A stretch of DNA of 13,275 nucleotides from JBOGGN01 sp050744165 (GTDB taxonomy: Bacteria; Actinomycetota; Acidimicrobiia; Acidimicrobiales; Palsa-688), in assembly GCA_050744165.1 (NCBI GenBank), contig JBOGGN010000346.1, positions 1-13,275 of the forward strand, given 5' to 3'. The notes under the pieces are model-generated. The model ran no database searches. It saw nothing but the letters and a program-made list of their open reading frames with translations, and was not told where the DNA came from. This document shows positions 1-6,400 of this stretch, piece after piece (position 1 is the first letter of the stretch; every line of letters starts with the position of its first letter). Both the position numbers and the translations under genes were made by a program.

Positions 1-145
1 ATCCGGGGCAGCACCGCTTGGCCGGTGTCGCCAGCGGTGGGCTGGCAGCAGTTCTCAGGTGAGTCTGCCGCGCAGTTACGTCGGGAGGGGGTCTCGGCGT
101 CGTTTTCCTATCAGGGGTTGGAATCGAGTTGGGGGGATGTCCCAC

Positions 146-1801
146 ATGCGAGTCTCTCGGCGCTGGGCTTTCGTTGCGTCGTTGTTTTTGATCGTTGGTG
201 TGGCGAGTCCCGCCGGCGCCTCCGTTCACGGCCTCGACGCGCAGGCGTCGGGTGCGACATCGTTCGCTACCCAGGCCTACGCGCCGTTGCGGACCACCCA
301 GGCGCAACAGGTGACGAAGGACGACCCGTCGCCGACGCGAACATTCAGCGAGCCCTACATGCTCGTCGATCCCGCCAACCCCAAGGTGATCATGGCAGCG
401 GCGGTCGAAATGCGGACCGGAGTGTGCTACCTGATGCGCTCCACCGATGCCGGCAAGAGCTGGCACATCCTGCCGGCGCTGCCGGGCACCAACTCGTTCC
501 CGCAGTGCTTCACGGTCAACGGGGGTACGACACAGTCCCCCATGGCCTGGGGCCGCAACCACACCCTCTACTATGCGCTGCTCGGCTACGACCAAGCCGA
601 CGGCGGTGATGGCCGCAGCGGCAACATGAGCGTCCTCTTGGCCCGCTCCACCGACCTGGGCCAGACCTTCACGACGACCGTCGTCGACAACAACCGGGGC
701 AAGACCGGCGACAACATCACCCAGGACTCCCCCGTCGCTTCGGTCGCCGTCGACACCCACTCGGGCAGCCACGACATCGTCTACGTCGGGTGGAACCAGA
801 GCTTGCCCAAGTCCTCGAACCCCACCTCCCCGACGTTGGTCGCCACGTCGACTGACGGCGGCCAGACGTTCGGCAAGCCCGTCGACCTGAACGGATTCTA
901 CAAGCAGACATATACCGACACCGACGGGACCAAGTACGACTACACCTTTGGCACCCCATACCTCGCCGTCGGTCGCACCGGCACGGTCTACGTGGTGGCG
1001 TCGGAATCCGTCTCCTTCAACGTGATGAAGTTCCCACCCCTGAATCTCCTGGCCGCCTCGTCGACCGACCGCGGCAAGACCTGGACCGCCCACTCGTTCG
1101 ACACCCCCAGCTTCGACTTGAGCCAGCCGGAGTTCGCCCTGTCCACCCAAGGCGCCAGCGACAACCTAGCGATCGTCTACCAGGACAAGTTCGGTGGCCA
1201 AGCGCAGGGGAACGAGGACATCTACTTCCAGCACTCGACCAACGGCGGCCAGACCTGGAGCTCGCCGATCCGCCTGAACGACGACGACACCAGCCTCCAG
1301 AACGAGCACAACTTCCCCGACATCTCGATCGCCCCCAACGGTCGCATCGACGTCGTCTGGTACGACTACCGCAACGGGCTCAACAACTCCGACGACGTCT
1401 ACTACACGTACTCGACCGACGGTGGCGCCACATTCGCCCACGACATCCGGGTGACTGACCAGTCGATCAACCGTAGCGTCGGGCCCAACACCAACTTCGA
1501 CATCCGCATCGAGCCGGGGGTGGCGTCGACCAACTCGTATGCAGCAATCGGTTGGACCGACACCCGGCTGGCCACCGACGCCACCCAGACGGTCGACGTC
1601 TTCGGCAGTGTCGTGCAATTCAAAGCCGTGACAACCTCGAGCAGTCCGACGTTGAAATATCTGGCCGCCGGGGCGGCCGGGTTGGTCATAGCAGGAGTGT
1701 TGGTCCTTGTGATCGGCGTTCTCCGGCGCCGGCGTGTTGAACCGCCCACCCCGCCTCCGGCGCCGGCCGGGCGCAAACCCGAGCCGGTAGGAGTCTCCTA
1801 A
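146..1801 (+). CDS. Secreted, membrane-anchored Asp-box (BNR/sialidase-fold) beta-propeller protein
   Basis: A 551-residue exported protein. It contains six Asp-boxes of the S-T-[DN]-x-G-x-[TS]-[FW] type at residues about 99 (STDAGKSW), 168 (STDLGQTF), 235 (STDGGQTF), 306 (STDRGKTW), 364 (STNGGQTW) and 423 (STDGGATF). They are spaced 58-71 residues apart, as expected for one box per blade of a six-bladed propeller. The N-terminus (MRVSRR, a hydrophobic run, then ASPAGA) is a signal peptide. A hydrophobic helix at about 505-527 followed by RRRR and a Pro-rich tail would anchor it with the propeller outside. I chose ATG 146 because GGGGGG (131-136) lies 9 nt upstream and the signal peptide then begins properly. 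GTG 59 and ATG 137 are in-frame alternatives adding an Arg-rich, non-signal extension. The fold is shared by sialidases, other glycosidases and non-enzymatic proteins. I could not identify the sialidase arginine triad or a FRIP motif, so enzymatic activity is not claimed. It converges on the B12 transporter operon. Confidence 0.85.
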   Translation: MRVSRRWAFVASLFLIVGVASPAGASVHGLDAQASGATSFATQAYAPLRTTQAQQVTKDDPSPTRTFSEPYMLVDPANPKVIMAAAVEMRTGVCYLMRSTDAGKSWHILPALPGTNSFPQCFTVNGGTTQSPMAWGRNHTLYYALLGYDQADGGDGRSGNMSVLLARSTDLGQTFTTTVVDNNRGKTGDNITQDSPVASVAVDTHSGSHDIVYVGWNQSLPKSSNPTSPTLVATSTDGGQTFGKPVDLNGFYKQTYTDTDGTKYDYTFGTPYLAVGRTGTVYVVASESVSFNVMKFPPLNLLAASSTDRGKTWTAHSFDTPSFDLSQPEFALSTQGASDNLAIVYQDKFGGQAQGNEDIYFQHSTNGGQTWSSPIRLNDDDTSLQNEHNFPDISIAPNGRIDVVWYDYRNGLNNSDDVYYTYSTDGGATFAHDIRVTDQSINRSVGPNTNFDIRIEPGVASTNSYAAIGWTDTRLATDATQTVDVFGSVVQFKAVTTSSSPTLKYLAAGAAGLVIAGVLVLVIGVLRRRRVEPPTPPPAPAGRKPEPVGVS

Positions 1802-1824
1802 CGCCAAGCGTCGCCGGGAGCGAG

Positions 1825-2856
1825 TCAGGCGCCGTCAGGCGCCAGCCCGAAGGCGCTCGGATGGAGCCACCTGGCGATAGCGGTCACCGCCTCGGCATTG
1901 CGTGGGCTCGGCGTCAACTCGTCGTAGCCGACGGCGAGGACGCAGTGGTTCTTGACCGCTGTTAAATCCTTGGTGATAGGCGACGACTCGAGAAACTGCT
2001 CCTTCTCGGCCGCCGTGGGCGTGCCGTAATCGTTGATGAGAATGCACTGCGGGTCAGCAGCGACCACCTGCTCCCAGGAGACTGAGGTCCAACTTTGCTT
2101 CAGCCCGGCGAAGATATTTGTCCCGCCGGCCAGGGTGATGAGGGCATCGGGCATGGCCAGCCCCGGTGCGGTGAACGGCGCCTGCTCGCCGCTGTCATAG
2201 TCGAACACCTTTACCGGCGCTTGCCCCGCAATGTGGTGCTGCACGCCGGTGATCTGGGCCTGCATGGCTGCGATGACGGACTGCGCCTTTTGTGGCGCGT
2301 TGAATATGGCCCCCAGGTTGCGCAGGTCGGTGTAGGTGTCGTCGAGATGGACCGAGGTCTTCGTGACCTGGACCCGGGCACATGATTCGCTTAACGCCAG
2401 CGTCTTGATGCCGTAGGTGGCCAGATTGGCTGGAGTCAAGGTAGTCCCGGTCTGCAACCCGTAGCCCCACCCCGCGAAGAGGAAGTCCGGCTTAAGGCTG
2501 ACCAACTTCTCCAAGGTGAAGTAGTCGCTCGAAATATCGGGGACCTCCTTGAAGGAGGCCAGGTATTCACTCGGAAATGCCTTCCCATCAGGCAGGTCGC
2601 CGTCGACGCCGAAATCTCCGACCATATGGGAACCGAGGCCCAGAGCCAGCATGTCCTCGGTGGTGTTGATGTCGTTGGACACCGCCCTGCTTGGGGCTTG
2701 GGCGTAGGTCGCGGTCGTTCCGCAATTGGTCACCATCACCGGGTAGCCCCCAGAGGAACCGGCCGAGTCCTTCGCGCTGTGCGATGAACTCTCGCAGCCG
2801 GCCAGCAGCAAAACCAGCACGAAAAAGGCGCAGCCACTCTCAGCAATGCGACTCAA
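1825..2856 (-). CDS. btuF: Lipoprotein solute-binding protein of a cobalamin ABC importer (BtuF-like)
   Basis: A 343-residue extracytoplasmic binding protein of the FecB/BtuF/TroA-like class III fold. It would capture cobalamin or another corrinoid outside the membrane and deliver it to the permease. The N-terminus has a hydrophobic stretch ending in the lipobox LLAGC, so Cys21 is the predicted lipidated residue, followed by a Ser-rich linker. Typical features follow: a conserved ALGLGSHMVG segment after the first strand, KPDFLFAGW, a central long helix, and SWEQVVAADPQCILI in the second lobe. The start is TTG; it is supported by GAGGAG (2863-2868) six nt upstream and overlaps the ATPase stop (TTGA, 4 bp). 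It is third in the operon, after permease and ATPase. Family membership alone would not separate haem, siderophore and B12 binding. The B12 assignment rests on the cobalamin riboswitch in the operon leader. Confidence 0.85.
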   Translation of the reverse strand: MSRIAESGCAFFVLVLLLAGCESSSHSAKDSAGSSGGYPVMVTNCGTTATYAQAPSRAVSNDINTTEDMLALGLGSHMVGDFGVDGDLPDGKAFPSEYLASFKEVPDISSDYFTLEKLVSLKPDFLFAGWGYGLQTGTTLTPANLATYGIKTLALSESCARVQVTKTSVHLDDTYTDLRNLGAIFNAPQKAQSVIAAMQAQITGVQHHIAGQAPVKVFDYDSGEQAPFTAPGLAMPDALITLAGGTNIFAGLKQSWTSVSWEQVVAADPQCILINDYGTPTAAEKEQFLESSPITKDLTAVKNHCVLAVGYDELTPSPRNAEAVTAIARWLHPSAFGLAPDGA

Positions 2857-3620
2857 AGTGATCTCCTCGGAATCGTGTGGGGGGTTCGCGTGTCGGGGTG
2901 CTCGATGACGTGGACGTCCGCCCCGTAAGCCTGGCGCACCATCTCGGCGGTAATGACCGCGTCGGGCGAACCATGAGCTACTACCCGGCCGCCGGTGAGC
3001 AGGTACACGTGGTCGCAGAACAGAGCGGCCAGGCTCAGGTCGTGAAGCGCCGCCAGCACCGTCACCGCGAGGCCGGCCACCAGTTCCAGCACCTCAAGTT
3101 GGTAGCGGACGTCGAGGTGGTTGGTGGGCTCGTCCAGGATCAGGTGGTCGGCACCCTGGGCCAGGGCTCGGGCGATCAGGACCCGCTGCTTTTCTCCCCC
3201 GGACAGGGTGTGGTAGCTCCGGTGGGCGAGGTGGTTACACGTGGTGCGTTCCATCGCCTGGCGCACGGCGGCCCGGTCGATCTCGTCGTCGCGGGCAAAC
3301 CCCCGCTTGTGCGGGGTGCGACCAATGCTCACCATCTCGAGGGCGGTGACATCGAAATCGTGCGACGACTCCTGGGCGACCACCGCCACCCGGCGGGCGG
3401 CGACACGAGGCGGCATCGCCAGCAGGTCATCGCCATCGAGAAGCACCCGGCCACCAGTCGGCGGCAGGGCCCGGTAGATCGCCTTCAAGATGGTGGACTT
3501 GCCGCTCCCGTTGGGGCCGAGGAGCCCGACGAACGCCCGGTCGGGCACCTTGAGGTCGATCGCCGAGACGATGCGACGGCCGCCGAGGTCGACCATCAAG
3601 CCCTCGACCTGAAGGCTCAT
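2853..3620 (-). CDS. btuD: ABC transporter ATP-binding protein, cobalamin import (BtuD/FepC-like)
   Basis: A 255-residue cytoplasmic ATPase that powers the importer. All nucleotide-binding motifs are present: Walker A GPNGSGKST (35-43), Q-loop around Q83 (VAQES), signature LSGGEKQR (139-146), Walker B HLILDEPTNHLD (159-170) and the H-loop histidine H193 (ALHD). Length and the GRTPHK segment after the Q-loop are typical of the FepC/FhuC/BtuD subfamily that pairs with FecCD permeases. ATG at 3620 overlaps the permease stop codon (ATGA), and its own stop overlaps the TTG of the binding protein, so the three genes should be translationally coupled. Assignment to B12 rather than iron comes from the riboswitch upstream of the operon. 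Confidence 0.92.
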   Translation of the reverse strand: MSLQVEGLMVDLGGRRIVSAIDLKVPDRAFVGLLGPNGSGKSTILKAIYRALPPTGGRVLLDGDDLLAMPPRVAARRVAVVAQESSHDFDVTALEMVSIGRTPHKRGFARDDEIDRAAVRQAMERTTCNHLAHRSYHTLSGGEKQRVLIARALAQGADHLILDEPTNHLDVRYQLEVLELVAGLAVTVLAALHDLSLAALFCDHVYLLTGGRVVAHGSPDAVITAEMVRQAYGADVHVIEHPDTRTPHTIPRRSL

Positions 3621-4714
3621 TCGGCCGCCCCGTACAGGTAGGGCCGGCGGCGGATGAGCACGATCAAAATGGGGGCGCCGATGAATGCGGTGATCACCCC
3701 AATGGGCATCTCCTGGGGCGAGACGATGGTGCGGGCCAGAAGGTCGCCGACAACCATGAACGAGGCACCCAGCAACACCCCCACCGGCAACACTCGGCGG
3801 TGGTCGGACCCCACCAGTAGGCGCACGATGTGGGGCACGACGAGGCCGACGAAGCCGATGACTCCGCTCACCGCCACGGCCACACCGACCATCAGGGAGG
3901 TGACGACGAACAGGTTGCGGCGGAGCCCGGCCACGTCGACGCCGAGGGCCGCGGCCGCCTCACTGCCGAGGGCCAGGGCGTTCATGCTGCGGGCCTGGGC
4001 CAGGAGGTACACCATTGCCACGACCAAGATGGCGAAGGGGACGCCGAGCTGGGTCCAGTTGGCGTTCCCGAAGGAGCCGAGCAGCCAGAACAGCACCACC
4101 TGGGTGGCCTCGGGGTTGCCCTTGAACAAGAGGAAGCTGGTCACCGACTCGAACATGGCCGCCATGACGACCCCGCACAGGATGAGTTGGGTGGGCGCCA
4201 GGCCCCGTCCGCCTTGCCGGGAGACCAGGAACACGCTCGCCATGGCGGCCAAGGCGCCGAGCACGCTGCCGATCGACAGCGCCCAGATCCCGAGCGATGC
4301 CAGCGCCCCGAAGAGTAGGACGGCGGTAGCGCCAACGCTGGCGCCCGAGGACACCCCAAGCAGGAAGGGATCGGCCAGGGCGTTGCGCACCAAGGCCTGG
4401 ACCACGGTTCCCGCGGTGGTCAGGGCGGCGCCGACCACCGCCGCCAGCAGCACCCGGGGCAGGCGGATTCGCCACACGATGTCGTTGGCGGTGCCGTTCG
4501 CCGGATGGCCGCTCAGGTGAGCGGACAGAACGCGCCACACCGCCGCCACGCTGAGGGGCACCGAGCCCACCAACAGACCGACAGCCAGAGACGCCGCCAG
4601 CAGCAGAGCGGCACCGGCGAGGATGAGCCCGAGCGGGCGCGGGCCAGGTTCCTTGGTGCTTGAACCCGGCGTGGCGATCTCTGCCGTGGCGTGCTCGGCG
4701 GCCGTTACGGTCAC
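3617..4714 (-). CDS. btuC: FecCD-family permease, cobalamin ABC importer (BtuC-like)
   Basis: A 365-residue polytopic inner-membrane permease, first gene of the transporter operon. After a polar N-terminal tail of about 27 residues, multiple hydrophobic helices follow. The FecCD hallmark RIRLPRVLLAAVVGAAL, then AGTVVQALVRNALADP and LGVSSGASVGA, is intact. So are the later conserved blocks SGVIGFVGLVVPHIVR (the coupling-helix region that contacts the ATPase) and the C-terminal IGVITAFIGAPILIVLIRRR. GTG at 4714 is chosen as start; GGAGG (4719-4723) lies four nt upstream. The gene begins about 30 nt after the B12-box of a cobalamin riboswitch, which is the main reason to call this a corrinoid rather than a siderophore permease. 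The 5' end of the coding region takes part in a hairpin with the ribosome-binding site. Confidence 0.92.
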   Translation of the reverse strand: MTVTAAEHATAEIATPGSSTKEPGPRPLGLILAGAALLLAASLAVGLLVGSVPLSVAAVWRVLSAHLSGHPANGTANDIVWRIRLPRVLLAAVVGAALTTAGTVVQALVRNALADPFLLGVSSGASVGATAVLLFGALASLGIWALSIGSVLGALAAMASVFLVSRQGGRGLAPTQLILCGVVMAAMFESVTSFLLFKGNPEATQVVLFWLLGSFGNANWTQLGVPFAILVVAMVYLLAQARSMNALALGSEAAAALGVDVAGLRRNLFVVTSLMVGVAVAVSGVIGFVGLVVPHIVRLLVGSDHRRVLPVGVLLGASFMVVGDLLARTIVSPQEMPIGVITAFIGAPILIVLIRRRPYLYGAAE

Positions 4715-4729
4715 CCTTCCTCCGAGGGT
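4713..4729 (-). promoter_or_regulatory. Shine-Dalgarno hairpin at the btuC start
   Basis: On the minus strand ACCCT (4729-4725) can pair with AGGGT (4717-4713). The seven-nt loop CGGAGGA contains the ribosome-binding site, and the first two bases of the GTG start lie in the stem. It sits just downstream of the cobalamin riboswitch core. No T-rich intrinsic terminator is visible between riboswitch and gene, so translational control is more likely than attenuation. A TCCTC at 4776-4772 inside the riboswitch is complementary to GAGGA of the ribosome-binding site and could act as an anti-Shine-Dalgarno. The pairing was read by eye; no energy was computed. Confidence 0.5.
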
Positions 4730-4740
4730 TGGTGCGTCGA

Positions 4741-4850
4741 TGGGGCGCAGGCGACCGGGCTCGCCTCAGAAGAGGACCACCGTTGCGGGACAGCGCCGGG
4801 ATCGCACCGGACTTCGCTGGGGCACCACCACCTCGGATTGGGTCCCGAGG
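4741..4850 (-). ncRNA. Cobalamin riboswitch (B12-element) in the btuCDF leader
   Basis: Reading the minus strand, the leader carries the conserved blocks of the cobalamin riboswitch in order. They are GGTGGTGCC (about 4829-4821), CCGGTGCGATCCCGG (4810-4796), GCTGTCCCGCAACGG (4794-4780), and a B12-box-like GAGCCCGGTCGCCTGC (4762-4747), matching the consensus form AGYCxGGnnRCCTGC. A CCTCGG/CCGAGG helix (4850-4831) lies at the 5' end. Cobalamin riboswitches reduce expression of the downstream gene when adenosyl- or hydroxocobalamin is bound. Here the next start codon is btuC, about 30 nt downstream, so B12 sufficiency should switch off the importer. The exact 5' and 3' limits and the subclass are not determined; a covariance-model search would settle them. 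Confidence 0.9.
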
Positions 4851-4858
4851 CCCCGCTG

Positions 4859-4887
4859 ACGCTACCGGTCTCCGCCAATGGCGTCAA
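4859..4887 (-). promoter_or_regulatory. Putative promoter of the btuCDF operon
   Basis: On the minus strand TTGACG (4887-4882) is followed after exactly 17 nt by TAGCGT (4864-4859), a good match to the housekeeping -35 and the TAnnnT actinobacterial -10. Initiation would fall near 4852-4850, exactly where the riboswitch begins, giving a leader of about 135-140 nt. The agreement in position between promoter and riboswitch is the main support. Confidence 0.65.
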
Positions 4888-4931
4888 GACTGCACAGATG
4901 CGCAGATGTCGAGGTGTGGCAGGATGCGACT

Positions 4932-5324
4932 GTGCATCTCGTCCCTCCCGAACGGCTGTCCCGGCGCATCCTGGAAGGCGACCGGGTGTGCCGCGCCATC
5001 GAGATCCTGGACCATGCAGGCGACCTCCAACGCTGGGCCGCCCTGTTCGCCACCTTGGGCGATCCCAGTCGCCTTGCCCTGTTGCTGGCCATCGCGGCTG
5101 CGGGGCCTATCAGCGTCAGCGACCTCGCGGTCGCGACCGGCCTCCAGGAGAGCACCACTTCCCATGCCTTGGCGCTCCTGCGGGCGGGAGGGACCGTCGT
5201 CGCCAAGCGCGACGGGCGGGTCGTGCGCTACCGCCTAGGCGATGCGAAGGTCCGGGACCTGCTCGGCTACGCCGGACTCGACCAAATGTCGGTGACGGCT
5301 TCTGCCGCCCGGCCTCGGGACTAG
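4932..5324 (+). CDS. ArsR/SmtB-family winged-helix transcriptional regulator
   Basis: A 130-residue DNA-binding repressor-type protein. The ArsR core is clear: LFATLGDPSRLALLLAI, then SVSDLAVATGLQESTTSHALALLRAGG (helix-turn-helix) and AKRDGRVVRYRLGDAKVRDLL (wing and last helix). GTG 4932 is preferred: AGGA lies seven nt upstream and the frame upstream overlaps the -35 box of the divergent btu operon. ATG 4878 is an in-frame alternative adding 18 residues with one Cys and no ribosome-binding site. The alpha-3 Cys-x-Cys metal motif of ArsR/CadC is absent, and the alpha-5 region reads GDAKVRDLL, lacking the histidine normally used by SmtB/NmtR-type sites, so metal sensing is not supported. It is divergent from the B12 transporter and could control it, itself, or another target. 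Downstream it converges on the small membrane protein gene. Confidence 0.85.
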   Translation: MHLVPPERLSRRILEGDRVCRAIEILDHAGDLQRWAALFATLGDPSRLALLLAIAAAGPISVSDLAVATGLQESTTSHALALLRAGGTVVAKRDGRVVRYRLGDAKVRDLLGYAGLDQMSVTASAARPRD

Positions 5325-5361
5325 GCGGCCACCGGACAAGGTTCGAGCGCGTCCGCGCTGG

Positions 5362-5526
5362 CTACCTCGGGGTGCGGGTGGTGGTCACCGCGTACACCAG
5401 GGCGACGACCATGGCGCCCACGATGACGACGACGATGAAGGCGGTCCCATGGACGATCAACAGGGCCGCCAAGATGGCGATGGCGTACAAGCCGGAAACG
5501 GTCACCCGAACTTGGTTGGACGACAT
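5362..5526 (-). CDS. Small two-helix membrane protein, unknown function
   Basis: A 54-residue ORF (ATG 5526, TAG 5362) read on the minus strand. It begins MSSNQVRVTVSGLYAIAI and has two hydrophobic segments, about residues 12-26 (ending LLIVHG) and 29-47 (AFIVVVIVGAMVVALVYAV), with a short polar tail TTTRTPR. This pattern of a basic N-terminus, helix, His-Gly turn, helix and basic tail is what a small integral membrane protein looks like. It is not obviously the shadow of another gene, since the plus strand here lies between the ArsR stop and the flavoprotein. No strong Shine-Dalgarno is visible (ATCGGGCC precedes the start), which lowers confidence. I do not recognise the family. Confidence 0.6.
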   Translation of the reverse strand: MSSNQVRVTVSGLYAIAILAALLIVHGTAFIVVVIVGAMVVALVYAVTTTRTPR

Positions 5527-5563
5527 TGGCCCGATGGTAGGCCCGGGTGGCAGAGCAAAACCC

Positions 5564-5592
5564 TTGCCGGAGACGGTGACGACATAGGTACT
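5564..5592 (+). promoter_or_regulatory. Possible promoter of the flavoprotein gene
   Basis: TTGCCG (5564-5569) and GGTACT (5587-5592) are separated by 17 nt; TAGGTA (5585-5590) overlaps the second box with a 15-nt spacer. Initiation near 5598 would leave room only for GGGAGGG (5614-5620) before a start at about 5625. The boxes are weak, so this is a suggestion. Confidence 0.35.
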
Positions 5593-5624
5593 GTGCGTGG
5601 TCGGCTGAACCGCGGGAGGGCGTC

Positions 5625-6269
5625 ATCGGAAAACTGCAGATCATCGTCGGGAGCACCCGGCCCACCCGGGCCGCCGATCTCGTCTTCCCATGGGTTGAAG
5701 CGACCGCTCGGGCGCACCCGGCCTTTGAGGTGGAGGTGCTGGACCTCCGGGACTGGCCGCTGCCGATGTTCGGCGAACACCTCGGTAGCATCGGCGACCG
5801 CCGCGACCCCACCTATTCGGAACCGATCGTCAAGCGATGGAACCAGACGGTGAAGCAGGGTGACGCCTACCTCGTCATCACACCCGAGTACAACCACAGC
5901 GTTCCCGGCGTGTTGAAGAACGCCTTCGACAACGTTTTTGTGTCCTACGCCCTGCGCAACAAGCCGATCGGCTTCATCGCATACAGCGGCGGTATCGGCG
6001 CCGGCATTCGGGCCATCGAGCACCTGGTTCACATCGCGGTCGAGACCGAGTCCGTGCCGCTGCGCAACACCGTGGTGATCCCGTTCGTGAATGCCGCCTT
6101 TACCGATGATCGCCCCAAGGATCCGACCACCCAGATCGCTCTCGACATCCTCCTCCAGGACCTGGAGTGGTGGTCGGGCAACCTGGCCCGGGCCCGGGCC
6201 CAGGGCGAGTTGCTGCCGGGGAACCGCCGCCTCCGCGACGCCCTGGCCGCCCGAGAACAACGCACCTGA
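5625..6269 (+). CDS. NADPH-dependent FMN reductase-like flavoprotein, apparent ATC start
   Basis: A flavodoxin-fold oxidoreductase of the NADPH-dependent FMN reductase family, cytoplasmic, expected to bind FMN and reduce quinones, flavins or similar acceptors; substrate unknown. Numbered from 5625 it has 214 residues. Key motifs are GKLQIIVGSTRP (2-13; the GSTR loop binds FMN phosphate), VLDLRDWPLPMF, TPEYNHSVPGVLKNAFDNV (from about 86; the conserved PEYN block) and AYSGGIGAGIRAIEHL (from about 119). No ATG, GTG or TTG precedes the conserved N-terminus in frame: the first stop upstream is at 5577-5579 and the first GTG (5730) would delete the FMN loop. GGGAGGG (5614-5620) ends four nt before ATC 5625, giving MGKLQIIVGSTRP; CTG 5634 is the other option. 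A sequencing error is possible. The rest of the gene looks intact. Confidence 0.85.
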   Translation: MGKLQIIVGSTRPTRAADLVFPWVEATARAHPAFEVEVLDLRDWPLPMFGEHLGSIGDRRDPTYSEPIVKRWNQTVKQGDAYLVITPEYNHSVPGVLKNAFDNVFVSYALRNKPIGFIAYSGGIGAGIRAIEHLVHIAVETESVPLRNTVVIPFVNAAFTDDRPKDPTTQIALDILLQDLEWWSGNLARARAQGELLPGNRRLRDALAAREQRT

Positions 6270-6304
6270 CAGCCCGAGGTCCCGCTGCCGGAGTCAGGGA
6301 GGAT

Positions 6305-6318
6305 TCGGGGCTCCCCGA
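6305..6318. repeat. Short dyad downstream of the flavoprotein gene
   Basis: TCGGGG-CT-CCCCGA is a perfect 6-bp dyad starting 35 nt after the flavoprotein stop. The two-nt centre is too tight for a stable loop as drawn and no T-run follows, so it is a poor intrinsic terminator. It may be an operator half of the adjacent regulatory region. Confidence 0.3.
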
Positions 6319-6323
6319 TTACG

Positions 6324-6348
6324 CCTGGCGCCAATGGTTGGTGCCAGG
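6324..6348. promoter_or_regulatory. 11-bp inverted repeat over a putative -35 region
   Basis: CCTGGCGCCAA (6324-6334) and TTGGTGCCAGG (6338-6348) form an 11-bp dyad around a 3-nt centre, with a single G.T mismatch. A possible promoter overlaps it: TTGGTG (6338-6343) as -35 and ATCTAA or TAAAGT (6361-6369) as -10, upstream of the Shine-Dalgarno GGAGGGAG at 6387-6394 of the next gene. The position suggests a repressor or activator site. As RNA it could also be a stem, but no T-tract follows. Confidence 0.45.
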
Positions 6349-6400
6349 ACTTCCAAATGCATCTAAAGTGCGCGGGAACAACATACGGAGGGAGATTGGG

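Noticed and set aside
59..145. N-terminal extension of the Asp-box protein from GTG 59
   Set aside because: Adds 29 Arg-rich residues in front of a complete signal peptide; ATG 146 has a G-run at correct distance.
1825..4714. Annotation as an iron-siderophore or haem transporter
   Set aside because: Family resemblance allows it, but the cobalamin riboswitch in the leader points to corrinoids and no Fur-like box was seen.
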